Source: an uncultured Veillonella sp.
GTDB lineage: Bacteria; Bacillota; Negativicutes; Veillonellales; Veillonellaceae
Direction: 5' to 3'
NCBI RefSeq assembly: GCF_915069625.1
Contig: NZ_CAJZFD010000018.1
Location: 1 to 17,694 of the forward strand
DNA: 17,694 bases
Shown here: in pieces, positions 8,677-15,493 of the stretch
Layout: the number at the start of each line of letters is the position of its first letter
Position numbering within the stretch: the stretch's first letter is position 1
Notes under the pieces: model-generated
What the model saw: only the letters and a program-made list of their open reading frames with translations
Told to the model about the DNA's origin: nothing
Databases searched by the model: none
Program-made: the position numbers and the translations under genes

Positions 8677-8718
8677 TGCATGTATACCCCCTTTGGGGAC
8701 GTATACATGCATTTTTTT
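8677..8718 (+). terminator. Strong intrinsic terminator downstream of the LysR gene
   Basis: An 11-bp perfect stem (TGCATGTATAC 8677-8687 with GTATACATGCA 8701-8711) is topped by CCCC 8688-8691 pairing with GGGG 8695-8698, leaving a TTT loop and a two-base bulge (8699-8700). Seven T residues follow at 8712-8718. It would end transcripts of the pyk-BI-1-LysR unit and insulate the transporter-citDEF genes. I found no clear competing antiterminator upstream. Confidence 0.85.
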
Positions 8719-8946
8719 CATTTGGGGCTGCAAATCTATGCTCAAAATGCATAAAAAGTATGAATGGTAGGTATAAAAGTTTTTATAACCCCTATAAAGG
8801 TAATCTATTATTCATAATTCTTTTAAGCATATATAATGAGTGTAGACAAAAACTCCTAGAGTTCAATAGCTGATAGTCGCGTATCACGAATTTCTGGGGT
8901 AGTGTTAGGATGATTACATGCCTATGTTTTTAAGAAAGGAAGAAAC
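8719..8946 (+). promoter_or_regulatory. Probable regulatory region of the transporter-citDEF unit
   Basis: This stretch holds no gene. It has a near-perfect palindrome GGTATAAAA-GT-TTTTATAACC (8770-8790, one bulged base), a possible -10 TATAAT (8832-8837, no convincing -35), a 5-bp dyad AACTC-CTA-GAGTT (8851-8863) and a dyad TGATA-N6-TATCA (8871-8886). The last two have sizes compatible with a regulator such as the upstream LysR protein. The ribosome site AAAGGA (8935-8940) leads to ATG 8947. Which element is functional cannot be decided by eye. Confidence 0.35.
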
Positions 8947-10347
8947 ATGGAAAAATTCTTAAAACTAGCACTTATTGTGCTAATCCCTGTTGTCCTCTGG
9001 TTTACAACTCCACCAGATGGGCTCACTGATACGGCGTGGCGCCTCTTAGGCTTCTACATTGCAGGTATCGTAGGTTTGATTTTAAAACCTTACCCAATTC
9101 AAATTATTTTATTAGCTGTATTATCTGCATCTGCATTATTCTTAGACAATGCAAAAGATATCTTGGTAGGTTATGGCTCCACTGCATTGTGGATGATCAT
9201 CGCTGCATTCTCCTTGAGCGTTGCGTTTGGTAAAACTGGTCTTGGTCACCGCGTTGCTTACCATTTGATTAACGCATTCGGTTCTACTGTATTACGTCTT
9301 GGTTATGTAACAGCACTTCTTGATTTAGTATTATCTCCAGCTACACCTTCTAACACAGCACGTGCGGCTGGTATCGTATATCCAATTAACTTATCCATCG
9401 CTGAATCTATCGGTTCCTATCCTGGCGATACTGCTAAACGCGGTGGTTCCTTCATCTTGATGAATGGCTATTTCGTAACAAAAATTACATCCTTCATGTT
9501 CTTAACAGCTATGGCTCCAAACGTGTTGGCCTTGGACTTTGTTACTAAAATCACTGGTCTAAATATGACTTGGGCTGAATGGGCTTTAGCTTTAGCTCTT
9601 CCTGGTCTTGTAATGTTGATCTTTGTGCCACTTGTAGGTTACTGGATCGACCGTCCTGAAGCAGTAAAAATTGATAATAAGAAATTAGCTGCTGATGGTC
9701 TTGCTAAATTAGGACCTATGAAAATGTCTGAAAAAATCTTGGCTGTTGTATTTATTCTTGCTCTTATCGGTTGGGCATTGCCTTCCATCGGTTTTGACTT
9801 GAGCCCAACAGCAGTAGCATTAGTAGCTATGACTATTGTGTTCTTCGCTGGTATCATCACTTGGGATGACATGGTTCAAACTAAAGCTGTTTGGAACACA
9901 TTCATCTGGTTCGGTGCTATCCTTGGCTTATCCACTGCTTTAACAAAAGCTAAATTCTTTGCTTGGCTTGCAGCATATATGCAAGCAAACTTGGCACTCG
10001 ATGTATCTCCACTCGTAGTTGTCTTAATTCTTTCTGCTATTAGCGTTGTAATTCGTTACTTATTCGCTTCTAGTACTGCATACATTGCATCTATGCTTCC
10101 AGTATTCTTAACTGTAGGTATGGCAGCAGGCGTAAATCCAGTTATGTTTGGTCTTGTATTGCTTGCAACAAACGCATTTGGCGGTCTCGTAACTCACTAC
10201 GGTGCATCCCCTGGTCCAATCATCTACTCTGCAGGTTACAATAACTTGAAAGACTGGTGGACTGCTGGTGCTATCTTAGCAGTATTGAGTTGGATTCTAC
10301 TCTTCGTAGTAGGTATTCCTTGGTGGACTTTCATCGGTATGATTTAA
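8947..10347 (+). CDS. DASS-family di/tricarboxylate transporter (CitT/SodiT1-like)
   Basis: An inner-membrane carrier of the divalent anion:Na+ symporter (SLC13) superfamily, closest in look to the CitT/TtdT/2-oxoglutarate-malate translocator branch, which exchanges or symports citrate, tartrate, succinate or malate. At 466 aa it is of typical length, almost wholly hydrophobic, with about 11-13 helices. The two hairpin-tip substrate/cation motifs are visible: PSNTAR with SNT at 135-137, and FASSTAY with SST at 375-377. It also has YFVTKITSFMFLTAMAPN, typical of the CitT branch, and a GASPGP motif near the C-terminus. It lies 105 bases before citD, so it probably imports the substrate of the CitDEF enzyme. 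The exact substrate, and symport versus antiport, cannot be read from sequence. AAAGGA precedes ATG 8947. Confidence 0.92.
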   Translation: MEKFLKLALIVLIPVVLWFTTPPDGLTDTAWRLLGFYIAGIVGLILKPYPIQIILLAVLSASALFLDNAKDILVGYGSTALWMIIAAFSLSVAFGKTGLGHRVAYHLINAFGSTVLRLGYVTALLDLVLSPATPSNTARAAGIVYPINLSIAESIGSYPGDTAKRGGSFILMNGYFVTKITSFMFLTAMAPNVLALDFVTKITGLNMTWAEWALALALPGLVMLIFVPLVGYWIDRPEAVKIDNKKLAADGLAKLGPMKMSEKILAVVFILALIGWALPSIGFDLSPTAVALVAMTIVFFAGIITWDDMVQTKAVWNTFIWFGAILGLSTALTKAKFFAWLAAYMQANLALDVSPLVVVLILSAISVVIRYLFASSTAYIASMLPVFLTVGMAAGVNPVMFGLVLLATNAFGGLVTHYGASPGPIIYSAGYNNLKDWWTAGAILAVLSWILLFVVGIPWWTFIGMI

Positions 10348-10382
10348 TCACCATATAATTTTATAATCAACATTGTTTTAGC

Positions 10383-10421
10383 GGCACGGACCAGACATTC
10401 GCGACACGTCTGGTCTTTGCC
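10383..10421 (+). other. Intercistronic hairpin between transporter and citD
   Basis: A perfect 8-bp stem (GACCAGAC 10389-10396 with GTCTGGTC 10408-10415, 11-nt loop) is extended by GGCA 10383-10386 pairing with TGCC 10418-10421 across a 2x2 internal loop. It is followed by only short T tracts, so it is not a classical full-strength terminator. It may be a partial terminator, an RNA-stabilising 3' end for the transporter message, or a processing site that sets the transporter to citDEF ratio. TATAAT boxes at 10354-10359 and 10362-10367 could start a separate citDEF message, but no good -35 is visible. Confidence 0.5.
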
Positions 10422-10452
10422 ATTTGATATATTTTTAGTGAAAGGATGCAAC

Positions 10453-10722
10453 ATGGCACAATTAGTAAAAGCTGCACAAGCTGGCTTCGACGAAAAAAAT
10501 GATGCATTAGTAACGGTTGAACCGATTGCTAGCGGTATCGAAATTGAATTAACATCCAAAGTTATCCGTCAATACGGCGACCAAATTAAATCCGTTATCT
10601 TGAACACAGTGAAAGAAGCTGGTTTTGATGGCGTGAAAGTAATCGTACAAGATAAAAATGCTTGGGATTACACAATTAAAGCTCGCGTATTAGGCGCATT
10701 GGAAAGGGGGAGCAAAGCATAA
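10453..10722 (+). CDS. citD: Citrate lyase gamma subunit (CitD-like acyl carrier protein) lacking the carrier serine
   Basis: In ordinary citrate lyase, CitD is the small acyl carrier protein whose serine (Ser14 in Klebsiella, in a GTLESSD motif) holds the phosphoribosyl-dephospho-CoA group that carries acetyl and citryl. This 89-aa protein aligns along its length: AG-x-x-E-x-x-D at residues 10-17, VTVEP, SGIEIEL, then a VVDKGA-like segment (VQDKNAWDYTIKARVLGAL). However, the two serine positions are Lys15 and Asn16, and the first serine is residue 27. ATG 10453 is chosen because AAAGGA lies 7 bases before it; a longer frame from ATG 10417 lacks a ribosome site. The stop overlaps the citE start (TAATG). 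It may be a structural subunit only. Family assignment is firm; carrier function is doubtful. Confidence 0.88.
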   Translation: MAQLVKAAQAGFDEKNDALVTVEPIASGIEIELTSKVIRQYGDQIKSVILNTVKEAGFDGVKVIVQDKNAWDYTIKARVLGALERGSKA

Positions 10723-11687
10723 TGGCTAACGATAAAACATTCCCAGAAGTTAAAACAAATCCATTAACAGAGGCTGCTAAAAAACGCTTGTCTCGTTCCA
10801 TGATGTTCGTACCTGGTAATACACCTAAAATGATTAACAGTGCTGACATTCACGGCGCTGACTCCATCATGATCGATATCGAAGATTCCGTGCCTATTAC
10901 AGAAAAGGATACAGCTCGTCTTTTAACTGCAGAAGCATTGAAATCTCGTAAATTCCGTGCAGAAACTGTTGTTCGTATCAACCATCCTACACAAACTCCT
11001 TATGGCTATGACGATCTTGATGTAATCGTTCCAGCTAAACCTGATATGATTCGTTTACCTAAAACTGAAGATGTTTCTGAAGTTGAAATCGTAGCAAAGA
11101 AAATTGAAGAAGTAGAAAAAGCTAACGGTTGGCCAGAAGGTACAATCAACATTATCGTAGCTATCGAATCCGTTCGTGGCTTGTACAATGTTCGCGAAAT
11201 CTGTCACGGCCCTCGCGTAGTAGCTATCGCTCTTGGCGCTGAAGACTACCGTGCTGACCTTCGTACAGGTAAACATAAACCAGCTGTTGAATTGTTGTTC
11301 GCTCGTCAAACAATCCTTCATGCAGCACGCGAAGCAGGTATCCGCGTAATCGATACTGTATTCTCTGACGTGAAAGACCCACAAGGTTTCCGCGAAGAAG
11401 TTGAATTCATTAAAGCTTTGGGTTACGATGGCAAATCTTGTATCCACCCAAGCCAAATCAAAATTATCCACGAAGTATTCACTCCTGACGAAAAAGAAAT
11501 CGCTCATTCTGTTAAAGTATTGAACAGCTATGCAGATGCATTACGCAACAATAAAGGCGTAATCTCCGTAGATGGTAAAATGATCGATGGTCCTATCGTA
11601 GTTCGTGCACAACGCGTAGTTGATAAAGCACGTGCAGCAGGCATTAAAGTTGAATTAGAGGAAGGAGCAGAATACGATGTTAAATAA
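10722..11687 (+). CDS. citE: Citrate lyase beta subunit (citryl-ACP/CoA lyase)
   Basis: CitE cleaves the activated citryl thioester to oxaloacetate and the acetyl thioester. The protein (321 aa) is a HpcH/HpaI-CitE TIM barrel with an N-terminal tail roughly 10 residues longer than E. coli CitE. Visible motifs: SRSMMFVPGN (24-33), GADSIMIDIEDSV (45-57), RINHPTQTPYG, IRLPKTED, the Mg2+ ligands E149 (VAIESVRG) and D175 (ALGAEDY), DTVFSD, and the C-terminal GKMIDGP and RAQRVV. All expected catalytic residues appear present. It is translationally coupled to citD (TAATG) and overlaps citF by 11 bases, so the three subunits are made together. Related members cleave malyl-, citramalyl- or other beta-hydroxyacyl-CoAs, so the exact substrate is not certain. 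Confidence 0.95.
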   Translation: MANDKTFPEVKTNPLTEAAKKRLSRSMMFVPGNTPKMINSADIHGADSIMIDIEDSVPITEKDTARLLTAEALKSRKFRAETVVRINHPTQTPYGYDDLDVIVPAKPDMIRLPKTEDVSEVEIVAKKIEEVEKANGWPEGTINIIVAIESVRGLYNVREICHGPRVVAIALGAEDYRADLRTGKHKPAVELLFARQTILHAAREAGIRVIDTVFSDVKDPQGFREEVEFIKALGYDGKSCIHPSQIKIIHEVFTPDEKEIAHSVKVLNSYADALRNNKGVISVDGKMIDGPIVVRAQRVVDKARAAGIKVELEEGAEYDVK

Positions 11688-13224
11688 AGTAGGTCGCGAT
11701 ATCCCAACAAATATCCCAGCACTAGAAGGTCGCGAAGTATATCAAGGTGAATTCGCAATTGAACCTAAAGCTCATCGCGCAGGTAAACCTGTACACATGA
11801 GCCGTGTTGGTACAAATAAAGTACTTGCTTCTATCGATGAAGCAATCGAAAAAGCTGGCGTAAAAGATGGCATGACATTGTCCTTCCATCATCACTTGCG
11901 CAATGGCGACTATGTAATGAAAATGGTTATGGAACGCGTTCAAGCAAAAGGCATTAAAGACATTACAATCGCGTCTTCTTCCTTGTCCCCATGCCATGAA
12001 TTCTTGGTAGAAATGATTCAAGATGGTACTGTAACAGCTATCGAAACATCTGGCTTGCGCGATCGTCTTGGTAAATTCTTAACTCAAAACCCAGGCGTAT
12101 TAAAACGCCCTGTAGTAATTCGTTCCCACGGTGGTCGTGCTCGTGCTATCGAATCTGGCGAAGTTCATATCGACGTAGCTTTTATGGGTGCTCCTACAGC
12201 TGATCCACGCGGTAATGCTACTGGTCGTATGGGTAAATCCGCATGTGGTGCACTTGGCTATGCTAAAGTTGACTCCCACTATGCAGACACAACTGTTATC
12301 ATCACTGATAACTTGGTTGACTATGTACACAACTATGCAATCCCTCAAACTGATGTAGATTATGTTGTTGAGGTTGAAAGCATTGGTGATCCAGAAGGTA
12401 TCGCTTCTGGTGCGGTAGGTTTCACTAAAAACCCTATCCAAATTAAAATTGCTGAATTAGCTGGTGAATTCCTTGACCAAGCTGGCATCATTAAAGATGG
12501 CTTCGTATTCCAATTGGGCGCTGGTGGTGCTCCATTGACTGTAGCGAAATTCATTGCTGAAAAACTTCGCAAACGCGGTGAAGTAGGTGGCTTCGCTATC
12601 GGTGGTGCTACTGGTATCTTGACTGGTATGCTTGAAGAAGGCTTGATTCGTGCTATTTACGATACTCAAACATTCGATACTACTGCAGCTGCATCTTTGG
12701 ATAAAAACCCTGCACACATCGAGATGTCCGCTTCCATGTACGCTAACCCATGGACTGACTGCACTACAAACTACCTAGACGTAGTATTCCTTGGTGCTAC
12801 TGAAATCGACCTTGATTTCAACGTAAACGTAATGACTGACTCCAACGGTGTATTGATGGGCGCTTCTGGCGGTCACTCCGATACAGCAGCAGGTGCTAAA
12901 TGTACAGTTATTACTTGTCCATTGATCCGTGGCCGCTTGCCAATGATCCGTGACAAAGTAGCTACTGTAATTACACCAGGCTCCTCCGTTGACGTACTCG
13001 TTACTGAATACGGTATCGCAATCAACCCAGCTCGTACTGATTTGATTGAACGCTTCAAAGATAGCAACTTGCCGATCTTCACAATTGAAGAATTACAACA
13101 ATTAGCATTCGACTTAGTTGGTAAACCACAAGATATCCCTGTATCTGACAGAGACGAAGACATCGTGGCAATCGTAGAATACCGCGATGGCTCTATCATC
13201 GATGTGGTTCGCAAACCTCTATAA
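11677..13224 (+). CDS. citF: Citrate lyase alpha subunit (citrate CoA/ACP-transferase)
   Basis: CitF swaps acetyl for citrate on the thioester, forming the citryl thioester for CitE and releasing acetate; isolated alpha subunits are known to act as acetyl-CoA:citrate CoA-transferases. The 515-aa length is normal for the family. Recognisable segments include SFHHHLRNGDYVM, ASSSLSPCHEFLVE, TSGLRDRLG, RSHGGRARAIESGE, IDVAFMGAPTAD, GKSACGALGYA, FQLGAGGAPLTVAKF and GGHSDTAAGAKCTV. The start ATG 11677 has GGAAGGAG at 11660-11667 and overlaps the end of citE. Codon choice in citDEF is uniform and looks adapted to high expression. It is the last gene of the unit: a strong terminator follows at 13303-13347, and no citC, citX or citG is present. 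Confidence 0.96.
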   Translation: MLNKVGRDIPTNIPALEGREVYQGEFAIEPKAHRAGKPVHMSRVGTNKVLASIDEAIEKAGVKDGMTLSFHHHLRNGDYVMKMVMERVQAKGIKDITIASSSLSPCHEFLVEMIQDGTVTAIETSGLRDRLGKFLTQNPGVLKRPVVIRSHGGRARAIESGEVHIDVAFMGAPTADPRGNATGRMGKSACGALGYAKVDSHYADTTVIITDNLVDYVHNYAIPQTDVDYVVEVESIGDPEGIASGAVGFTKNPIQIKIAELAGEFLDQAGIIKDGFVFQLGAGGAPLTVAKFIAEKLRKRGEVGGFAIGGATGILTGMLEEGLIRAIYDTQTFDTTAAASLDKNPAHIEMSASMYANPWTDCTTNYLDVVFLGATEIDLDFNVNVMTDSNGVLMGASGGHSDTAAGAKCTVITCPLIRGRLPMIRDKVATVITPGSSVDVLVTEYGIAINPARTDLIERFKDSNLPIFTIEELQQLAFDLVGKPQDIPVSDRDEDIVAIVEYRDGSIIDVVRKPL

Positions 13225-13302
13225 TTAAGTAGTGCTGAGAGTTCGAGGGAAACCGTAACAGGTAGGCCATCGGCTCATCATCCTATGCTGATTAGATAAT
13301 AT

Positions 13303-13347
13303 AAAGACCCTCTCCATAGTTCTCGGACTTATGGAGAGGGTCTTTTT
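13303..13347 (+). terminator. Strong intrinsic terminator of the citDEF unit
   Basis: A perfect 16-bp stem (AAAGACCCTCTCCATA 13303-13318 with TATGGAGAGGGTCTTT 13330-13345) surrounds an 11-nt loop and ends in a T run (13343-13347). The 78 bases between the citF stop and the stem contain no gene; they can form a small hairpin (ATCGGC with GCTGAT near 13269-13292) but match no RNA family I know. Confidence 0.92.
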
Positions 13348-13472
13348 GTAGTTATAAATGATTTAGTGTTAATTTTAGATACAGGGTCAAAACTTAATGA
13401 GATAAAAATGGTACATAGATATAGTTATACTTTTACTATAAGAAGATTGGAGATCTTTAGGAGGTAGTTTCT

Positions 13473-13976
13473 ATGTATCGTTGTATTGCTAAGTTAGAGA
13501 TTGACCTAGAGGGGCTAAGTGAGTTTTATAGTGATGTAAGCGAATATGAAACACTAAATATGTACCAAATAATATCTGCTTGGTTACAGGATGATTTAGA
13601 TGGACCTAATCCTGAAAAAACGGTGTTCGGTGTATCAGAATATGCTTTAGATTGGATGTCTGTGCTACCAGGGGACACTTCCTATCGTAACCTATTTGAT
13701 ATGGGAAATTGCAAACTTGGTAATCATTCTGAAAGTATTGATTATTTATATGCGCGATTTCTACAAACCTTGGAGAATAATAAGACGTTTGAACTTGAGT
13801 ATGAGTCATTATCTTTAGATTATATAATCGTGATGCCACAGTATATCGATATTACGCTAACATGTAGTAGAAATATAGATTATTTATTATTTATGAAACA
13901 GTGGTTACGTAATTGTAGTACTTATAAACATCTGATATACTATAAAGTGAAAGATATATTTTACATTATGTTTTAA
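13473..13976 (+). CDS. Hypothetical protein
   Basis: A 167-aa protein that I do not recognise. The start is supported by TAGGAGGT about 9 bases upstream. It is acidic in the first two thirds, with no signal peptide or clear membrane helix, and has a Tyr/Ile/Lys-rich C-terminus. The gene is more AT-rich than citDEF. It begins a three-gene unit: the DUF4261 gene starts 15 bases after its stop, then the cupin gene, then a terminator. An AT-rich dyad upstream (TATAGT 13420-13425 with ACTATA 13435-13440) may mark its promoter region, though no good -35/-10 pair stands out. It is probably a real gene given its ribosome site, spacing and length, but its function is unknown. Confidence 0.75.
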   Translation: MYRCIAKLEIDLEGLSEFYSDVSEYETLNMYQIISAWLQDDLDGPNPEKTVFGVSEYALDWMSVLPGDTSYRNLFDMGNCKLGNHSESIDYLYARFLQTLENNKTFELEYESLSLDYIIVMPQYIDITLTCSRNIDYLLFMKQWLRNCSTYKHLIYYKVKDIFYIMF

Positions 13977-13991
13977 TTTAGGAGAGCGTGT

Positions 13992-14867
13992 ATGACTCAA
14001 GTATTTAAACAAGATCTAACAGATAACTCTGTTCGCCCTGGCGGTTTGTTTTTCGTTGAGTTATTAATGCCAAAGCAGTGTGATATGCCTAATCGAGATA
14101 CAATGGTAGAGGTATTCACAAAGCATTTAGGTCCTGTTGATTGCTTTAGTTATGGCGTTGAATCTGCTGGTTTTGCACCTCAGAATTATAAGGTTCATTA
14201 CGAGGATAACGATGCAGATATTTCACCAACCTTGATGGTGACGAATTGTGAAAAAATCGACAAACCTGTACTAGATGATTTTACACGTAGTCAGGTTTGG
14301 GATTGTCCAAATGTAGATGACTTGCTAGATGAGTGCCAATATAGAGTATTTGCTACAGACATGTTAGCTTCGGGTTTAGAACCTAAAGAACGAGCTGATA
14401 TGCTCGTGAAATATGTAGATGCGTTGTTAGAGTTATATCCATCCTGTAAGGCCGTTGTCTTTGGTCCATCTCGTAAGTTCTTAAGTCGAGAAACCATTGA
14501 AAATCATCCTGATAAAGCTGTAACACGTTTTATTTATTATGCCGTAAATGTACGATATTTTAGCATTCAAGGCACAGATGACATGATGGTTGATACGATA
14601 GGTATGAACACCTTATTCTACCCTGATTTGCAGTATCACTTTCACGGTATGAACCCCGATGAAATTGTAAATCATGCGTATAGTGTATTGTATTATATCT
14701 TTGAGCACGATAATCCTATTGATGACGGGCAAACGATTGCAGGCTTAGAAAATGGAGATATGAATCCAGATATTAAATGGGCGGTTCAGTATGAGGACTC
14801 CTTAATTCAACCTGTTCGAACTGTTATAGATATTAATATGGGAGAATATGCATCGGGTACTCGTTAG
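13992..14867 (+). CDS. DUF4261 domain-containing protein
   Basis: A 291-aa soluble protein that I assign to the DUF4261 group. The assignment rests on its overall pattern: an N-terminal FFVELLMPKQCDMP stretch, a middle with ALLELYPSCKAVVFGPSRKF, and a C-terminal domain with YHFHGMNPDEIVNHAYSVLY and DGQTI. No catalytic role is established for this family. There is no signal peptide or membrane helix. The start is supported by TAGGAGAG just upstream. It sits 15 bases after the unknown 13473 gene and 28 bases before the cupin gene, so the three are probably transcribed together up to the terminator at 15257-15320. The family name rests on recall of typical motifs and should be confirmed by a profile search. 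Confidence 0.72.
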   Translation: MTQVFKQDLTDNSVRPGGLFFVELLMPKQCDMPNRDTMVEVFTKHLGPVDCFSYGVESAGFAPQNYKVHYEDNDADISPTLMVTNCEKIDKPVLDDFTRSQVWDCPNVDDLLDECQYRVFATDMLASGLEPKERADMLVKYVDALLELYPSCKAVVFGPSRKFLSRETIENHPDKAVTRFIYYAVNVRYFSIQGTDDMMVDTIGMNTLFYPDLQYHFHGMNPDEIVNHAYSVLYYIFEHDNPIDDGQTIAGLENGDMNPDIKWAVQYEDSLIQPVRTVIDINMGEYASGTR

Positions 14868-14895
14868 TTGTTAATCGATGAAAGGTGTGAGCATT

Positions 14896-15252
14896 ATGAG
14901 TAATCAACGTATTTTTGACATGGAACTTGTGAAAGTTGAAAGTTTGGAGAAAGCTGTTAGGACTCCATTTTATCAAACTGATTCCACAGGTGGTTCAGTA
15001 TGGGTTATTAAACCTGGTCAAACCTTACCAAAGCATTACCATCATAACTCTGATGATATATGGGTTATATTGCAAGGCAAGGGTGTATTTTATCCAACAC
15101 CTGATACAGAGGTGCCTTTTACAAAGGGGCAAGTTATAGTATCTAAAAAGGGTGAATGTCATGGTGCAAAAAATACTGGAACGGAAGATATTGTCTTTGT
15201 GAGTATCGTTGCTCCTGTGCCTGCTGATTATGATCCTGTTAGTACAAATTAA
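14896..15252 (+). CDS. Small single-domain cupin protein
   Basis: A 118-aa single-domain cupin (conserved beta-barrel). Motif 1 is KHYHHNSDDIWVILQGKG, giving possible metal ligands H47, H49 and D54; the usual glutamate is replaced by Asp54. Motif 2 is KGECHGAKN with H89. Such small cupins may bind a metal and act as isomerases, dioxygenases or ligand-binding proteins, and the substrate cannot be told from sequence. ATG 14896 is chosen because AAAGGTG lies 8 bases upstream; the in-frame ATG 14878 lacks a ribosome site. It is the last gene of the 13473-15252 unit, directly before a strong terminator. Confidence 0.9.
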   Translation: MSNQRIFDMELVKVESLEKAVRTPFYQTDSTGGSVWVIKPGQTLPKHYHHNSDDIWVILQGKGVFYPTPDTEVPFTKGQVIVSKKGECHGAKNTGTEDIVFVSIVAPVPADYDPVSTN

Positions 15253-15256
15253 TATG

Positions 15257-15320
15257 AAAGCACTTTATAGTATTTTCTTATCTTGTGATAGAGATATATT
15301 TATACTATAAAGTGCTTTTT
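15257..15320 (+). terminator. Intrinsic terminator after the cupin gene
   Basis: A perfect 17-bp stem pairs 15257-15273 with 15302-15318 (AAAGCACTTTATAGTAT and its complement) around a 28-nt AU-rich loop, with T residues at 15316-15320. The A run at its 5' edge would let it act in both directions. The long loop is unusual but the stem is flawless. Confidence 0.88.
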
Positions 15321-15424
15321 GTTTTATACAGTCATTCCTAGCAAATATCCTTTTTCTATTTTTAAAGGCTATTATTTTGGTGTTACTATTCCTATTTGTT
15401 ATTTCTATATTCTATATAATTCCA

Positions 15425-15453
15425 TTGACAGAGGACTTTTGTTTTCTTAAGAT
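15425..15453 (+). promoter_or_regulatory. Sigma-A-type promoter of the MFS transporter
   Basis: A consensus -35 TTGACA (15425-15430) is followed, after exactly 17 bases, by TAAGAT (15448-15453) as -10. Transcription would begin near 15460, about 34 bases before the ATG at 15494. It is the best-matched promoter in the window. Its -10 element lies inside the left arm of the dyad at 15446-15476. Confidence 0.7.
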
Positions 15454-15476
15454 AGTAAGGTATGTAATATCTTAAG
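15446..15476 (+). promoter_or_regulatory. Operator-like inverted repeat over the -10 and start site
   Basis: A perfect 9-bp inverted repeat, CTTAAGATA (15446-15454) and TATCTTAAG (15468-15476), has a 13-base spacer. The arm centres are 22 bases apart, about two helical turns, as expected for a dimeric repressor binding one DNA face. Its position over the -10 and start site fits repression. The binding protein is unknown and no regulator gene is adjacent. Confidence 0.6.
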
Positions 15477-15493
15477 TAGTAGAAAGGAATTAT

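Noticed and set aside
8676..8873. 65-aa open frame in the gap before the transporter
   Set aside because: It begins inside the terminator hairpin, lacks a ribosome site and reads through AT-rich regulatory sequence; its composition is not protein-like.
10417..10452. 12-residue N-terminal extension of CitD
   Set aside because: No ribosome site precedes ATG 10417 and it overlaps the hairpin; ATG 10453 has AAAGGA at proper spacing.
11055..11507. 150-aa open frame on the - strand inside citE
   Set aside because: It is antisense to a well-conserved gene, Cys/Phe-rich, with no ribosome site; a shadow of citE codon usage.
13225..13302. Possible riboswitch (CTGAGAG and GGGAAACC resemble TPP and cobalamin fragments) after citF
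   Set aside because: Only fragments match, the rest of the required cores is absent, and there is no downstream metabolic gene before the terminator. It is best regarded as the citF 3' UTR.
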